The position numbers and the translations under genes are program-made. The notes under the pieces were generated by a model, which made no database searches, was not told the DNA's origin, and worked only from the letters and a program-made list of their open reading frames with translations. DNA of 64,000 nt from Smittia aterrima. Taxonomy: Eukaryota; Arthropoda; Insecta; Diptera; Chironomidae. Shown piece by piece: positions 1 through 11,100 of this stretch. Position 1 is the first letter of the stretch. The number at the start of each line of letters is the position of its first letter. The stretch covers positions 23,250,001-23,314,000 of the forward strand of contig CP093831.1 of assembly GCA_033063855.1 (NCBI GenBank), given 5' to 3'.

Positions 1-1
1 C

Positions 2-430
2 AAATGTTCACCGTTTTATGCCGTTCGAGGAGACTCCGATTTGGTTTGCGACATGAGGCCAGAAAGAAACATTACTTTCTTCAAAAACCGAATTTTAGTA
101 AACTCGGATAATCGTCTGTCTCGCTGCAAATGCCTTGACGAGTGCGATTCGGTTAAATACAAATTTGACATTATTTCAAAAAATCTTGCTGATTTCGATT
201 TGTGGACTGGTTTGAGCAATCATAACAGAACAATGACACTAAACTTCAGAATGAAAGATGAGAACATCGTTCCTCTTCGTCGATATCAACCTTTCACATT
301 CAACGAGTTCATTGCTCAATCTGGAGGACTCATGGGACTTTTCGCTGCTGTGTCAGCTTTATCGATCATCGAAATCTTTTATTTCTTTCCTTTGAGATTG
401 ATCACGAACCTGTGCAAAAGATTTCATTAA
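2..430 (+). CDS. pickpocket (DEG/ENaC) channel, 3' end, cut by window edge
   Basis: This is the last part of a pickpocket sodium channel subunit (plasma membrane, trimeric cation channel). The frame is open from base 2 to the TAA at 428-430. It contains the cysteine-rich end of the extracellular domain (C-K-C-L-D-E-C) and then the second membrane helix, entered through GGLMGLF and ending with an aromatic-rich stretch and a short basic tail (CKRFH). It is almost identical to the last exon of the intact gene at 10371-11490, so it is another copy of the same tandem unit. The usual GxS selectivity filter of the family reads A-V-S here, as in the intact copy. The 5' exons lie outside the window, so I cannot tell whether this copy is functional. 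Confidence 0.85.
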   Translation, partial: KCSPFYAVRGDSDLVCDMRPERNITFFKNRILVNSDNRLSRCKCLDECDSVKYKFDIISKNLADFDLWTGLSNHNRTMTLNFRMKDENIVPLRRYQPFTFNEFIAQSGGLMGLFAAVSALSIIEIFYFFPLRLITNLCKRFH

Positions 431-950
431 AATTTTGTTGAGAAGTAAGGTTACAACTTTTATTTCTGGACTTCATGAACTTGAATTTTTGCCAGAGAGA
501 TTTTTGCCAGAGGAGGTCTTGGTGACTGTGTTCAAACAAATGGACTTCAAAACTTTGTTACAATCCTCGCTAGTCTTGTTTAATTTTAATAACTCATTTT
601 AATCGAAATCTATGGAAATTTCCAGAGACTTCGTCGCTGAGTCATTTATGGTCGGTTTCTCCAAACTGAAAACCCGACGTGAAAAAATAGCATCCTTTAT
701 TATCTGTTCAGTCTAGACAAATTCTTTTAGACATAATAATAATATAATCCTGCACTTTTCGGTGCAATAAAAGCATTTCGGTATTATTAAAATTACAAAT
801 GCATCCATAAAATCTTTAGATCGATAAGAAAAAAAGGCTTAACCGACGAAAATAAGAGGCTTAACGAAGAATAAACAATAAACTGTTAATCCCTAAAACT
901 AGCTAATTGCTAGACGACTCATTGTAAATCCTTTTATGATCCTCAAAATC

Positions 951-960
951 GTATATAAGA
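951..960 (+). promoter_or_regulatory. TATA-like box upstream of the inverted repeat
   Basis: GTATATAAGA lies about 90 bases before the left arm of the inverted repeat. An AATAAA follows at about 976-981. Together they look like the R/U3 region of an LTR. If active, transcription would run into the hairpin arms. This is inferred from sequence only. Confidence 0.4.
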
Positions 961-1440
961 GCCTCAGAAACAGAAATAAATATTCAGTAAGAATCCATTC
1001 TTCCTAAGTGAAACATCGTGTGCTTTATTAAATCCAATCCAAAAGTGTTCAAATCCAAAAAGTCTTTCTCAAGACTAAAATGAACGTCGATAATTTTGCC
1101 ATCGTAAAATTAATTTGTGTAAAATTAAGTAGTGCTCCTTCGATCCGTCGAAAATTGAATAAGCAAGTATAAATCTAAAGGCAGGGCCCCGCCAGACACA
1201 AGTTTTTTGTTAGTAACGAAGTACAATAATTTTCAAACGTTTAAGCCGTGAATTTTTTGACAAGACCTGATAAGTCACGAGCTTATTAAAAAAGCTTCTA
1301 AAAAATTCGCGAACATTTAGAAAATTATTCGAACCGCTATTAAATCAAGAGGATATCACCAATCTAAATTCTCAATCTCAATCTCAATCTTAATCCTTTA
1401 ATCCAAACGCCTTATAAGGCTCATTAAAAGCTAATTAAAA

Positions 1441-1535
1441 ATTCCAATTCAATTCTTATTCAAGCAGATTCCAACAAGGAACTGCATATTCCAATTCAAT
1501 TCTTATTCAAGCAGATTCCAATAAAGGAACTGCAA
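1441..1535. repeat. two-copy tandem repeat, period about 47 bp
   Basis: A 47-48 bp unit beginning ATTCCAATTCAATTC is present twice, at 1441-1487 and 1488-1535, with few differences. It lies in the leader before the DUF5641 segment. The mirror image is in the right arm at about 3075-3175. Confidence 0.8.
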
Positions 1536-1565
1536 ATTCTAAAAGAAACTCCAATTTAAGCAGAA

Positions 1566-2231
1566 TTGCCATTATCTAGACGATGGGTGCAGATACAAGA
1601 TATTTTGGTAGATTTCTGGCATCAATTCTCAACACAATACATTGCTCAACTACAGAAGAAATATAAAAACAAATTCCCAAAAAGAAATCTTCAAGTAGAT
1701 GACGTGGTATTACTAATGGATCATCTAACTCTTCCCTCAGAATGGAGACTAGGTAAAGTGATTACGTATTATCCAGACCGACACGGAGTTGTTCGAAACG
1801 TGGACGTCCAGACACCAGAACGAGATCAACCAGTCTACAGAGCCGCAACGAGATTAGTCCCTCTTCAAATCAACATAAATGATACTAATTCCGAAACTAA
1901 CAAATCCAAATCTGATCAAGCTAAATCCGATAAGGTTGTTGAATTATTTCTTATAAATTGATTTGTTATTTTTTAGCGAGACAGATCGGTTGAAAACTTA
2001 CTGAGTGATTCGGAAGAGACTGATTATGTGAATATGAGCAGACAACGCATTCGGAGGATGAATGAGCAAATTCGTGAAGCAGCGGATCATGATTGCACGA
2101 TTCGTCGATTAAGATCTCAATTGCGGACGTTTCGAACTGGCTTGAGAGCTTTGTTTGAAGGTTCAGAAACTTGGGATTGTAATCCTGATCCTAGAGATGG
2201 TCCAAACGTTTTTTATCCTGCTTCTCCAACA
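1566..2231 (+). pseudogene. BEL/Pao pol C-terminal (DUF5641) fragment, left arm
   Basis: The frame opens at an upstream non-ATG codon and reads PLSRRWVQIQDILVDFWH, then a DUF5641-like core (WRLGKVITYYPDRHGVVRNV), then a Ser/Asp-rich linker. A stop would occur near 1959. However, a GT..AG segment at 1935-1976 (42 bp) can be removed in phase 0. That joins ..QAKSDK to RDRSVENLLSDSEE and leads into a charged tail (MSRQRIRRMNEQIRE..) that stays open to the end of the arm. In this family DUF5641 lies at the C-terminus of pol. It is a fragment, not a working element. Confidence 0.75.
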
Positions 2232-2249
2232 TCGCAGTCCAACATCTTC

Positions 2250-3050
2250 TTATCGCAGTGGGGGAGGATTATTCTCCGCATCAATTCGATCAGGCACACC
2301 GTTATCATCATCAGCAGCAATCAACTCGCCATTTGCAGCCATCTGCTCATCAAGCCTTCGAGCGTAGTCATCATCAAGCTCAGGTGTTGGAGAAGCAGGA
2401 TAAAAAACGTTTGGACCATCTCTAGGATCAGGATTACAATCCCAAGTTTCTGAACCTTCAAACAAAGCTCTCAAGCCAGTTCGAAACGTCCGCAATTGAG
2501 ATCTTAATCGACGAATCGTCCAATCATGATCCGCTGCTTCACGAATTTGCTCATTCATCCTCCGAATGCGTTGTCTGCTCATATTCACATAATCAGTCTC
2601 TTCCGAATCACTCAGTAAGTTTTCAACCGATCTGTCTCGCTAAAAAATAACAAATCAATTTATAAGAAATAATTCAACAACCTTATCGGATTTAGCTTGA
2701 TCAGATTTGGATTTGTTAGTTTCGGAATTAGTATCATTTATGTTGATTAGAAGAGGGACTAATCTCGTTGCGGCTCTGTAGACTGGTTGATCTCGTTCTG
2801 GTGTCTGGACGTCCACGTTTCGAACGACTCCGTGTCGGTCTGGATAATACGTAATCACTTTACCTAGTCTCCATTCTGAGGGAAGAGTTAGATGATCCAT
2901 TAGTAATACCACGTCATCTACTTGAAGATTTCTTTTTGGAAATTTGTTTTTATATCTCTTCTGTAGTTGAGCAATGTATTGTGTTGAGAATTGATGCCAG
3001 AAATCTACCAAAATATCTTGTATCTGCACCCATCGTCTAGATAATGGCAA
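2250..3050 (-). pseudogene. BEL/Pao pol C-terminal (DUF5641) fragment, right arm
   Basis: This is the opposite-strand copy of the left-arm fragment. It has the same domain, nearly identical residues (one K to R and one Q to L change in the first 131 codons) and the same GT..AG segment. The tail runs beyond the arm into the loop and adds about 45 acidic residues before a stop at 2250. The left copy lacks this extension, so the right arm preserves more of the original 3' end. Confidence 0.75.
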
Positions 3051-4940
3051 TTCTGCTTAAATTGGAGTTTCTATTAGAATTTGCAGTTCCTTTATTGGAA
3101 TCTGCTTGAATAAGAATTGAATTGGAATATGCAGTTCCTTGTTGGAATCTGCTTGAATAAGAATTGAATTGGAATTTTTAATTAGCTTTTAATGAGCCTT
3201 ATAAGGCGTTTGGATTAAAGGATTAAGATTGAGATTGAGATTGAGAATTTAGATTGGTGATATCCTCTTGATTTAATAGCGGTTCGAATAATTTTCTAAA
3301 TGTTCGCGAATTTTTTAGAAGCTCTTTTAATTAGCTCGTGACTTATCATGTCTTGTCAATAAAATTCACGGCTTAAACGTTTGAAAATTATTGTACTTCG
3401 TTACTAACAAAAAACTTGTGTCTGGCGGGGCCCTGCCTTTAGATTTATACTTGCTTATTCAATTTTCGACGAATCGAAGGAGCAAAATTATCGACGTTCA
3501 CTTTAGTCTTGAGTAAGACTTTTTGGATTTGAATACTCTGGACAGAGCGCAATAATTATGAAGAAAATTAAGGTTGTTGTCGATTTCCATCGCGAAGGTT
3601 TCCAAATATCGCCTGAAGACTTCAAACGAAATTATCAAATTATCAAAATTATCGGCTTGGACAAAGATTGGAGAAACCTTCTTACATTGATGAATCGATA
3701 TAGTTCACTTAGAGGGCTTGAGATCGAAGACTGCAAAACTAATGAAACAAAAAAGATGAACAATTTATTGGCGCGCATAACGAAACTAGAGAAGTTGAGC
3801 ATCTTTATGGTCAGCACGATGAGGAGTTCTTGGACCTGCTTATGTTACATTTTGTTTTAAATTTCAGACTTTGAAGTTTCCTGTGATAGCACAGCTTACA
3901 ATCTTGAAAATCAGCTATTTAGATGATGACAACTCTTCTGAATTGATCGACTTTCTCGTTGCCAGAAAAGTCTTGAGGTGCTGGCAATCCGTAGCATTAT
4001 TCCTCATCACCTTGAAGCTAAAAAAGCACGCATAGATAACAACTTTTTGGAGAAACTGCTCACAGCTCAATTTTCTCTGAAGAAACTTGTGATTAACTGG
4101 GATTACAATTTGTTCGGCTCAGAGAAAAACTTTTTGCTCTTCATGAACAAGTTTGTTAACACTTTGGAGGAGTTACACATTGAACAAGAATGTCCCGAAT
4201 CATTTTACAAGATGATCTTCGAAGAGTTTCGCAAACTGAATACATTGAGAATTCTTATCAATGACGCACCAAATGGAATTGAGTTTTACCAGAATCTTCG
4301 TGAAAATCTTTCAATTCGAGAGTTGATCATTTTTGACGGCAGAGGAACTGACATTTCAATTCAAGGATTTATTGGTAAACTTCCAAATGTTCAAACTCTG
4401 GTTTTGCACTGCCGAAAACTTTCGAAAGATCTCGTGACTTTAATCTCAAACAATCTCAAAATGCTGAAGAATCTTCAAGTGGATGGTTTCGAAGATAAAG
4501 ATTTTGAAGGAATCTACATCCCAAGCTTGACAACGATCACAGCAACGTCTGGTTGCTACACACCAAAGAATTTGAAGCAGATTGTAGCAGCAGCGCCAAA
4601 CATTGAAATATTCAACATTCAATGTGCCCACGTTTTGGATCGCAAGAACATCGGAATCATCACTGAAGGTTGGCCCCATCTGAAGCACATCATGGTTGGA
4701 AAAGGATTCAAATCTTCCAAGGCTATTTTCGGCCTTTTCTTGCGTAACTGTAAAGAGCTGAAGACTATGAAAATCGACAAGGATGTATACAAACCAATTA
4801 CCAAGAAGGCATCTAAGAGCTATTTAAAAAAAGAGGTATCTACGAGCGATTTTGAACGCTCTGGAGTTCAATTCACTTTTTATGCTGATAAGGTTTGGGA
4901 GTTCACTCCTTCTTTTGAGAGATCATTCAGGTTCGAGTAA

Positions 4941-5416
4941 TTAGAAAATGCGAACATCGAATCCCACAACAAAATTCGTAATCCCACCAAACATCTCTCT
5001 TGCAATTTATTTGAAGCTTTGTTTCAAATTTCCTTTCATTACATTTCAACATTCTTTAAATTTTATTTGATAATTTCTGTACAAAAACATCGAAATAAAA
5101 GCCTTCTGCAACTTACTCATTTGATTTCTTAAAAACTGAATGATCAAGTGGAAATTCCCATCGAACATTCAAGAAAATTGCTTCAATTTTTTCTTTCAAT
5201 CTTCTTAGATCGCCCTTTGTCTTCCCAAGACGCCATGATGAATCGAAGTTAATTTCATGTTAGCATGAACTTGATCTCAAACATAAGTCGCCGAGGGAAA
5301 AAATGTCGCACCACGCAACGCACAAAACATTTGAAAAAAATTATAAATTCATCGAATCAAATAAAGCACGCAAGCTTTCAATGAAAGCTTTCGCAGTTGA
5401 GCTTTATCCATTCACA
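4941..5416. other. intergenic spacer of the tandem unit, with conserved dyad
   Basis: There is no gene here. This is the F-box 3' end plus the upstream region of ppk, and it recurs after each F-box copy. It holds an AATAAA (about 5093-5098) and a conserved 16-base dyad at 5254-5269 (TTCATG, four bases, CATGAA). The stretch before the ppk start is also shared with the other units. Confidence 0.6.
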
Positions 5417-5476
5417 ATGTTGAAACACTTTAAAATTTACTGCCGCGAGTTATCGATTCACGGATTAAAATCTTGA
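5417..5476 (+). pseudogene. pickpocket 5' stub
   Basis: ATG at 5417 opens a copy of ppk exon 1 (MLKHFKIYCRELSIHGLKS) that diverges from the intact gene after 16-17 codons and stops at TGA 5474-5476. Everything downstream of the first 50 bases of the gene is gone, replaced by unrelated sequence. Compare the intact exon 1 at 8124-8342. Confidence 0.8.
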
Positions 5477-5540
5477 CACTCTGTGCTCGTAATTAAATTT
5501 AGGTTCCGTCGATAAAAGTCAATCGGTTCATTTATGATTT

Positions 5541-5757
5541 TCAGACGCTCTCGCATGAGTAGAAAATATGTCCCATAGCTGTCGTTAGCATAGGAATGAT
5601 GCAAATAATCACATAGTCGGTCACTGCTCCCGAAATGTACATAAAGCTGATTATTAATTCTGAGAGAATTACGGCCCCAAAGATTAAGCTCGGTTGAATG
5701 ATAATGAACTTGTAAATTGTGTCATTTTCCTTTGATATTCTGACAAAATATATTCCA
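5541..5757 (-). pseudogene. possible Cys-loop ligand-gated channel fragment (antisense)
   Basis: On the minus strand, about 70 codons are open to a TGA at 5541-5543. They read as a pre-helix segment (FGIYFVRISKENDTIYKF), a hydrophobic helix starting IIIQPSLIF, a second short helix and PMLTTAMGHIFY. The spacing and the proline at the start of the first helix resemble the M1-M2-M3 region of nicotinic-type receptors. It sits where the lost ppk exons should be. No start, splice sites or extracellular domain are visible. It could instead be chance hydrophobic sequence. Confidence 0.35.
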
Positions 5758-5830
5758 AACTCAATACGTTTAGATTATTAATTTCAATTTTCAAACGCCT
5801 TAAGAATAGGAACTGCAGAAGAAGTATTTC

Positions 5831-5953
5831 AGTTCCAACGACTTTTTTAAAACTTTCAAGTATTCCCTTCCCCTCGACTTTGTTTACAAACTGATCGCGC
5901 TCAAATAAAAATTTATTATTTCCCGATTCCAAAGTGAACATTAAGTAGCCACA
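5831..5953 (+). promoter_or_regulatory. conserved F-box gene promoter/5' leader
   Basis: About 120 bases before the ATG are conserved in all four intact copies. They include AGTTCCAACGACTTTTT, a TTCCCCTCGACTTTG box, TTTACAAACTGATCGCGC and a leader ending in ACAATG. Conservation is near coding level, which fits either recent duplication or shared regulation. Confidence 0.5.
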
Positions 5954-7645
5954 ATGAGCCAACAGCAAGAAATCGAGTTGAACGATCTGCCAGAGGAGGT
6001 CTTGGTGACTGTGTTTAAACAAATGGACTTCAAAACTTTGTTACAATCATCTCTAGTCTGCAAGAAGTAAGATTCTAAGTTTTTTGTTGTTTCCTGATAT
6101 TGAGATATTTATTCTTTTCAGATGGAGTGAAATGATTGGACAGAACTCTGTAATCATGATGAAGATTAAGCTTGTTGTCGATTTCCATCGCAAAGGTCTC
6201 CAATTGTCACCTGAGGACCTCACACGAAATTATCAAATGATCAAAATTGTCGGCTTGGACAAAGATTGGAGAAATCTTCCTACATTGATGAATCGTTATA
6301 GTTCACTTCGAGTGCTTGAGATTGAAGAATGCAAATCGAATGAAATGAAAAAGCTGAACAGTTTATTGGCGAGCATAACGAAACTGGAGAAGTTGAGCAT
6401 CATCATGGGCCGCTTCTACGGATGTGTTCCTGGACCTCCTCTGAAGTTACATGTCGATGTCAGTCATCATAGTTGCCTCAAATCATTGAGTTTAAATCAT
6501 GGTCTGATAGTAAGTCCAATTCGAAAACTTTCCAGAGCAGCTTATGCGACAATTTGTTTTAATTTCAGACTTTGAAGTTTCCTGAAGCAGCACAGCTAAC
6601 AAGCTTGAGAATCAGTGAACTTGATGATGACAACTCTTCTGCATTGATCGATTTTCTCGTTGGCCAGAAAAGTCTTGAGGTGCTGGCAATCCATAGAATT
6701 GATCCTCATCGCCCGGAAGCTAAAAGAGCACGCATAGATAACAACTTTGAGAAACTGCTCACAGCTCAATTTTCTCTGAAGAAGTTTTTTCTTGACTGGG
6801 ATTACAATTTGTTCGGCTCAGAGAAAAACTTTTTGCTCTTCATGAATAAGTTTGTAAACTCTTTGGAGAAGTTACATATTCTGCAGACATTTCCGGAATC
6901 AGTTTACAAAATGATCTTCGAAAAATTTCGCAAGCTCAATACATTAAGAGTTCGCACAAAACTCGCACCAAATGGAAATGAGTTTTACCAGAATCTTCGT
7001 GAAAACATTTCCATTCGAGAGTTGATCATTCATGGCAATGGCAGCGGATCTGACATTTTAATTCAAGAATTTATTGGTAAATTTCCAAATATTCAAACTC
7101 TGGTTCTGGAACGGACAAGTCTTTCGAAAGATCTCGTGGCGTTTATCTCAAACAATCTCAAAATGCTGAAGGACCTCCAAGTCGCAGGTATTGACAATGA
7201 CGCTTTTGAAGGAATCTACATCCCAAGCTTGACAACGATCACAATTGACTCGCACCTAAACATCGAACCACAAACCTGGAAGCAGATTATAGCAGCAGTG
7301 CCAAATATTAAAATACTAAACATTCAATGTGCCTACGTTTTAGATCGCAAGAACACCAGAATCATCACTGAAGGTTGGCCCCATCTGAAGCACATCATGG
7401 TTGGAAAAACATTCAGATTTTCGAAGGTTATTTTCGATCTTTTTTTGCGTAACTGTAAAGAGCTGAAGACTCTGAAAATCCACGAGGATGTATACAAACC
7501 ATATTCCGAGAAGGCATCTACGAGCGATTTAAAAAAGAAGGCATTTTTGCGAGATTATGAAGCAGCTGGAGTTCAACTCACTTTTTATGATGATAAGGTT
7601 CAAGAATTCACTGATTCTTATGACAGACTATTCAAGTTTGAGTAA
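5954..7645 (+). CDS. F-box/LRR-like protein, copy B
   Basis: Three exons, 5954-6066, 6122-6509 and 6569-7645, join in frame to 525 aa. Introns are 55 and 59 bp, GT..AG. Residues about 11-43 form a canonical F-box (LPEEVLVTVFKQMDFKTLL, then SSLVCKKW), which binds Skp1 in SCF ubiquitin ligases. The remaining ~480 residues alternate short hydrophobic L-x-x-L-x-L runs, as in degenerate LRR substrate receptors (LRNCKELKTLKI, LEKLSIIM). The start is the ATG of ACAATGAGCCAACAG, conserved in every copy. A role as substrate-recognition subunit is inferred from the F-box; the target is unknown. It belongs to the local five-member cluster. Confidence 0.88.
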
Positions 7646-8123
7646 TTAATACGAACTTTGTGTTTCCACCACAAAACTTGCAATCCAGCCAAAGATCTTT
7701 TTGCAATTGAAGCTTTGTTTAATTTTCATCACAATTCAACATTCTTTAAACTTTATTTGATAATTTCTGTACAAAAACATCGAAATAAAAACCTTCTGCA
7801 ACTTACTCATTTGATTTCTTAAAAATTTAAAAACTGAATGATCAAGTGAAAATTCCCATCGAACATTCCTGAAAATTGTTTCAAGTTTTTTTTCAATCTT
7901 CTTTGATCGCCCTTTGTCTTCCCAAGACACGATGATGAATCGAAGTTAATTTCATGTTAGCATGAACTTGATCTGAAACATAAATCGCGGATAGAAAAAA
8001 TGTCGCGGCTTCGTAACATGCAACGCACAAAACATTTGAAAGAATTGTAAATTCATCGAATCAAACAAAGCACGCAAGCAGCTTTCATTGAGAGCTTTCG
8101 CAGTTGAGTTTTATCCTTTCACA
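7646..8123. other. intergenic spacer of the tandem unit, with conserved dyad
   Basis: Same spacer as at 4941-5416: F-box 3' end with an AATAAA (about 7784), the dyad TTCATGTTAGCATGAA at 7951-7966, then ppk upstream sequence. No gene seen. Confidence 0.6.
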
Positions 8124-11100
8124 ATGTTGAAGCATTTTAAAATTTATTGCCGCGAGTCATCAATCCACGGATTGCCTTATCTCGTTAACGATGACATTCA
8201 CTGGACGGAAAAGGTTTTCTGGTTTTTAGCTTTGATCACGTCCGGCGTTTGCTGTGGAGCAATGATCGCACAAATTGCAGTGAAAGTTAAGGAAGATTCA
8301 GTCGCAACTTTCACGTCAGACGAAGCAATTTCAACAACAAAAGTAAATTAAAAGTTTTTATTTAGATTTTGCTTATTTTTTATTTCATATTTTAAGATTC
8401 CATTCATCGCTTCAACGTATTGTCCTGATTTGCTGACTCACAATGAATTTTTCGACTACAATCGAACAAAAACTGCTCTGATCGAAAATGAAATCACAAT
8501 CGCAAATGTCACGCAAGACGAGTAAGCTGAATTCCAATCAACAACGAAATATCTAACATGTTCACTTTTAGACTGAAGTACATGCAAGCAATCGGTTTGG
8601 TTCTTAACGACGATTTTCTTCTTCAATTCAACATTTCGATTGAAACTGAAGACATTTTAACTTTCATTGATAACTTAACTTTTCCTTTAGAAAAAATAAG
8701 GCAAATGGAAGTTCACTTTGATAATTTCTACGGAGTTCAATTTGCCAAGATCATTGGCCCTTACGGATTTTGTTACACTTTCAATATCATCGAACCAAAC
8801 GAACTCTTCAACTTGGAAATGTAATTTGAATGATAAAACTTTCTCATTTTAAAAGTTTTTCATTTCAGACTTCCATCAAATTTCAATTTCTCGCGTCCAA
8901 TTCAAATTTTTTCAGTGATAAAAAAATACATGAGACGATCACATTCCTTCAAACATGATGGAATCAAATATCCGGCTTCAATATCACATTATCGATCCGG
9001 CTTCTTCTTCATCAACAATCTCGTTGACTTTAGACTATACGCAGACCTCGATGAGAACCATCACGAAAGTCAGATTGACTATGGAGTGCATTACATCTTT
9101 CACAGTCCTTACGATGTGTTCTCCAAGTCATCGGTTCAATTCCGAAGCAAAGTCTCGTTCTCTCAACAATATTTCGTTGAACCGAAATTGAGAATTATTG
9201 ACAAATCCCTGGAAGATGCAGAACCGTCAAAACGCGGCTGCTATCTCAAACATGAGAAGCAATTAAAGTTCTTTAAGACTTCGACTGAGAACAATTGCAA
9301 AGCTGAATGTTTGGCTAACAAAACTTTAGAAGTTTGCGATTGCGTTCAGTTCTTCATGGTCCGAGAAAGAAAAACAAGAATTTGTGGAGTCGTGGACATG
9401 AAATGTTTCAAAGAGATCGAGCAACTTGAGCAGAAGAAAGATTCTTGCAAATGTTTAGCTTATTGCGATGAGTTAAGCTACAAAGTTGAACAAAGGCAAA
9501 TGGAATTCGTGAGGTATCAAAAATGTTTTTATTTATTTTTTGCATCAAGGCTAAGTTTCGTCTTTTAGATATAAAGAGGATGGCGCTTTTGCTTACAACC
9601 TTAGATACGTGCATCTAAGTCACATTCAGGTTTTATTCAAATCCGCAGAGTTTTATCCTCTGGTGTTCCAACAGAAATTTACTCTTCTTGATCTCGTATC
9701 TTACACTGGAGGAACGCTCGGACTTTTCCTCGGATTTTCAGTGATCTCATTCGTGGAAATACTTTACTACTTTACGGTTCGTGTTGTCTTTGATATCCGG
9801 CGAAGAAGAAAAGTTGCAGAGCAGAACAACCAAACTGAAAACGAGGAACCGAACAAGTGGAGTTACATAAAAAACTTTCTGCGAGAATCTTCGATTCATG
9901 GATTCAATCAAATTGTTCTGAATCGACGAAACTTCTTTGAAAGGTCAGAAGTCAGAATGAAAATTTAGATTGTTATCTGAGTTTTCCTATTTTTAGATTG
10001 CTTTGGCTAGTTTTGGTGACGACTTCGCTGATTTATTCAGGATTTGCTGCCCAAAATATTTACTCAAAGTATTCACAAGCTAAAATTTTGTTTTCGCTAG
10101 ACGACAACCCAGAACTTCAGAACAAAGTAAATTAAATGTTCAAAAGCCAATTCCTCAAATTTTAAATATTTACAGATTCCATTTCCTGCAATTACCTTCA
10201 ACTGCGAAACTATCTACAATTGGACTTACAAAATGAGAATATTAAAAGCCGACCAGTTTAATTATCCTGCTGATGTCGTTTTGTATTTTCTGGAGAGACA
10301 AGGAATTTACGAAGAGTGAGAAATATTTTTGCTAATCTTTCTTCAAGCACTAACGAGATCATGTCTTAAGTCTTTTGATTAAAGGTTATTTAGCCAGGGA
10401 ATCATATTTGCTGCAAATTGCATATAATAAAATTCCATGGGCCAAGGGAATCGAAAACTTTGTAGAAAAGATAAAAAACCTAACAGAAACTGATTGGTTT
10501 GAGGGACAAATCGCTGAATGGAACTCCAGAGATCAAGTTGAGTTCATTCAGATGCCGACGAAGCAAGGATTTGGTTTCGCATTCAACATGCTCGCACCAT
10601 CGAAGCTTTTCACGGAAAGAATATCAAAAGATTTCATGAACAACAGGAAGATGACACTTCGCTCAAACAATGATCACGCGATCAACATCTCCAGCGATAA
10701 ATATCCGTTAAGAGCTTCAAGCACAGAAGGAAATGGATTAAAGATAATCTTGAGGCGAAACACAAGAATTAAAGCCGGAGACGCTGGAAAATATTTAACT
10801 TTCATTCTTCACTCGCCTTTTGACCTGGCCAGCAGCTACGAAGAAGACGTTGAGACTTGTGAGTTTCATTATGGCTACGATTTGGATATTTTGATCACGC
10901 CAGAAGTAATTTACACTGATCCTGATCTCAAAAGCTATGATCCAGTGCAAAGAAATTGTTACTTTCCTGGCGAAAAGAAACTCAAATTCTTCAAAATTTA
11001 CACGAGAAGGAATTGCGAGTTTGAATGTTTGTCAAGTTTTTTTGCTCAGCATTTTCTTATCAAATGTTCACCATTTTATGCCGTTCGAGGAGACTCCGAT

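Larger units (their letters stand above)
1049..3530. repeat. long inverted repeat: arms about 1049-2231 and 2385-3530, loop 153 bp
   Basis: The right arm is the near-perfect reverse complement of the left arm. Matching landmarks include GGCAGGGCCCCGCC at about 1181 against GGCGGGGCCCTGCC near 3425, the ~47-bp tandem repeats, and the whole DUF5641-coding segment. The arms differ by scattered substitutions and a roughly 34-bp extra segment in the left arm near 1106-1140. The loop (2232-2384) is unique. Confidence 0.9.
583..3540. mobile_element. BEL/Pao retrotransposon-derived insertion with inverted pol 3' ends
   Basis: This DNA interrupts an F-box gene that is continuous in its paralogues. 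Both halves carry the C-terminal part of a BEL/Pao polyprotein (a DUF5641-like domain with W-R-L-G-K-V and G-V-V-R-N-V motifs), once on each strand. The left flank (about 583-1048) is unique to the left side and includes a TATA-like box and an AATAAA, so it may hold a degraded LTR. I find no gag, protease, reverse transcriptase or integrase, so the element is strongly deleted. I could not define the exact insertion ends or a target-site duplication; boundaries are approximate. Confidence 0.75.
504..4940 (+). pseudogene. F-box/LRR-like gene, broken by a transposon, a deletion and a frameshift
   Basis: This is a dead member of the F-box family that is intact at 5954-7645. A piece of exon 1 (504-576, LPEEVLVTVFKQMDF...) stops before the splice site and lacks the starting ATG. 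It is followed by about 2.9 kb of retrotransposon-derived DNA. Exon 2 resumes near 3541-3558 (KKIKVVVDFHREGF), but its 3' end, including the conserved HVDVSHHSCLKSL segment and the splice donor, is missing. Exon 3 (3868-4940) begins correctly after a TTTCAG acceptor. One base is lost near 3960 (GTTGCCAG where the intact copies have GTTGGCCAG), and the original frame then reaches a stop near 4032. The rest of exon 3 is open in the shifted frame to 4940. Confidence 0.85.

Noticed and set aside
1370..1395. Short CTCAAT repeats as a microsatellite or CRISPR-like array
   Set aside because: Only three or four copies of a 6-base unit with no spacers; ordinary low complexity.
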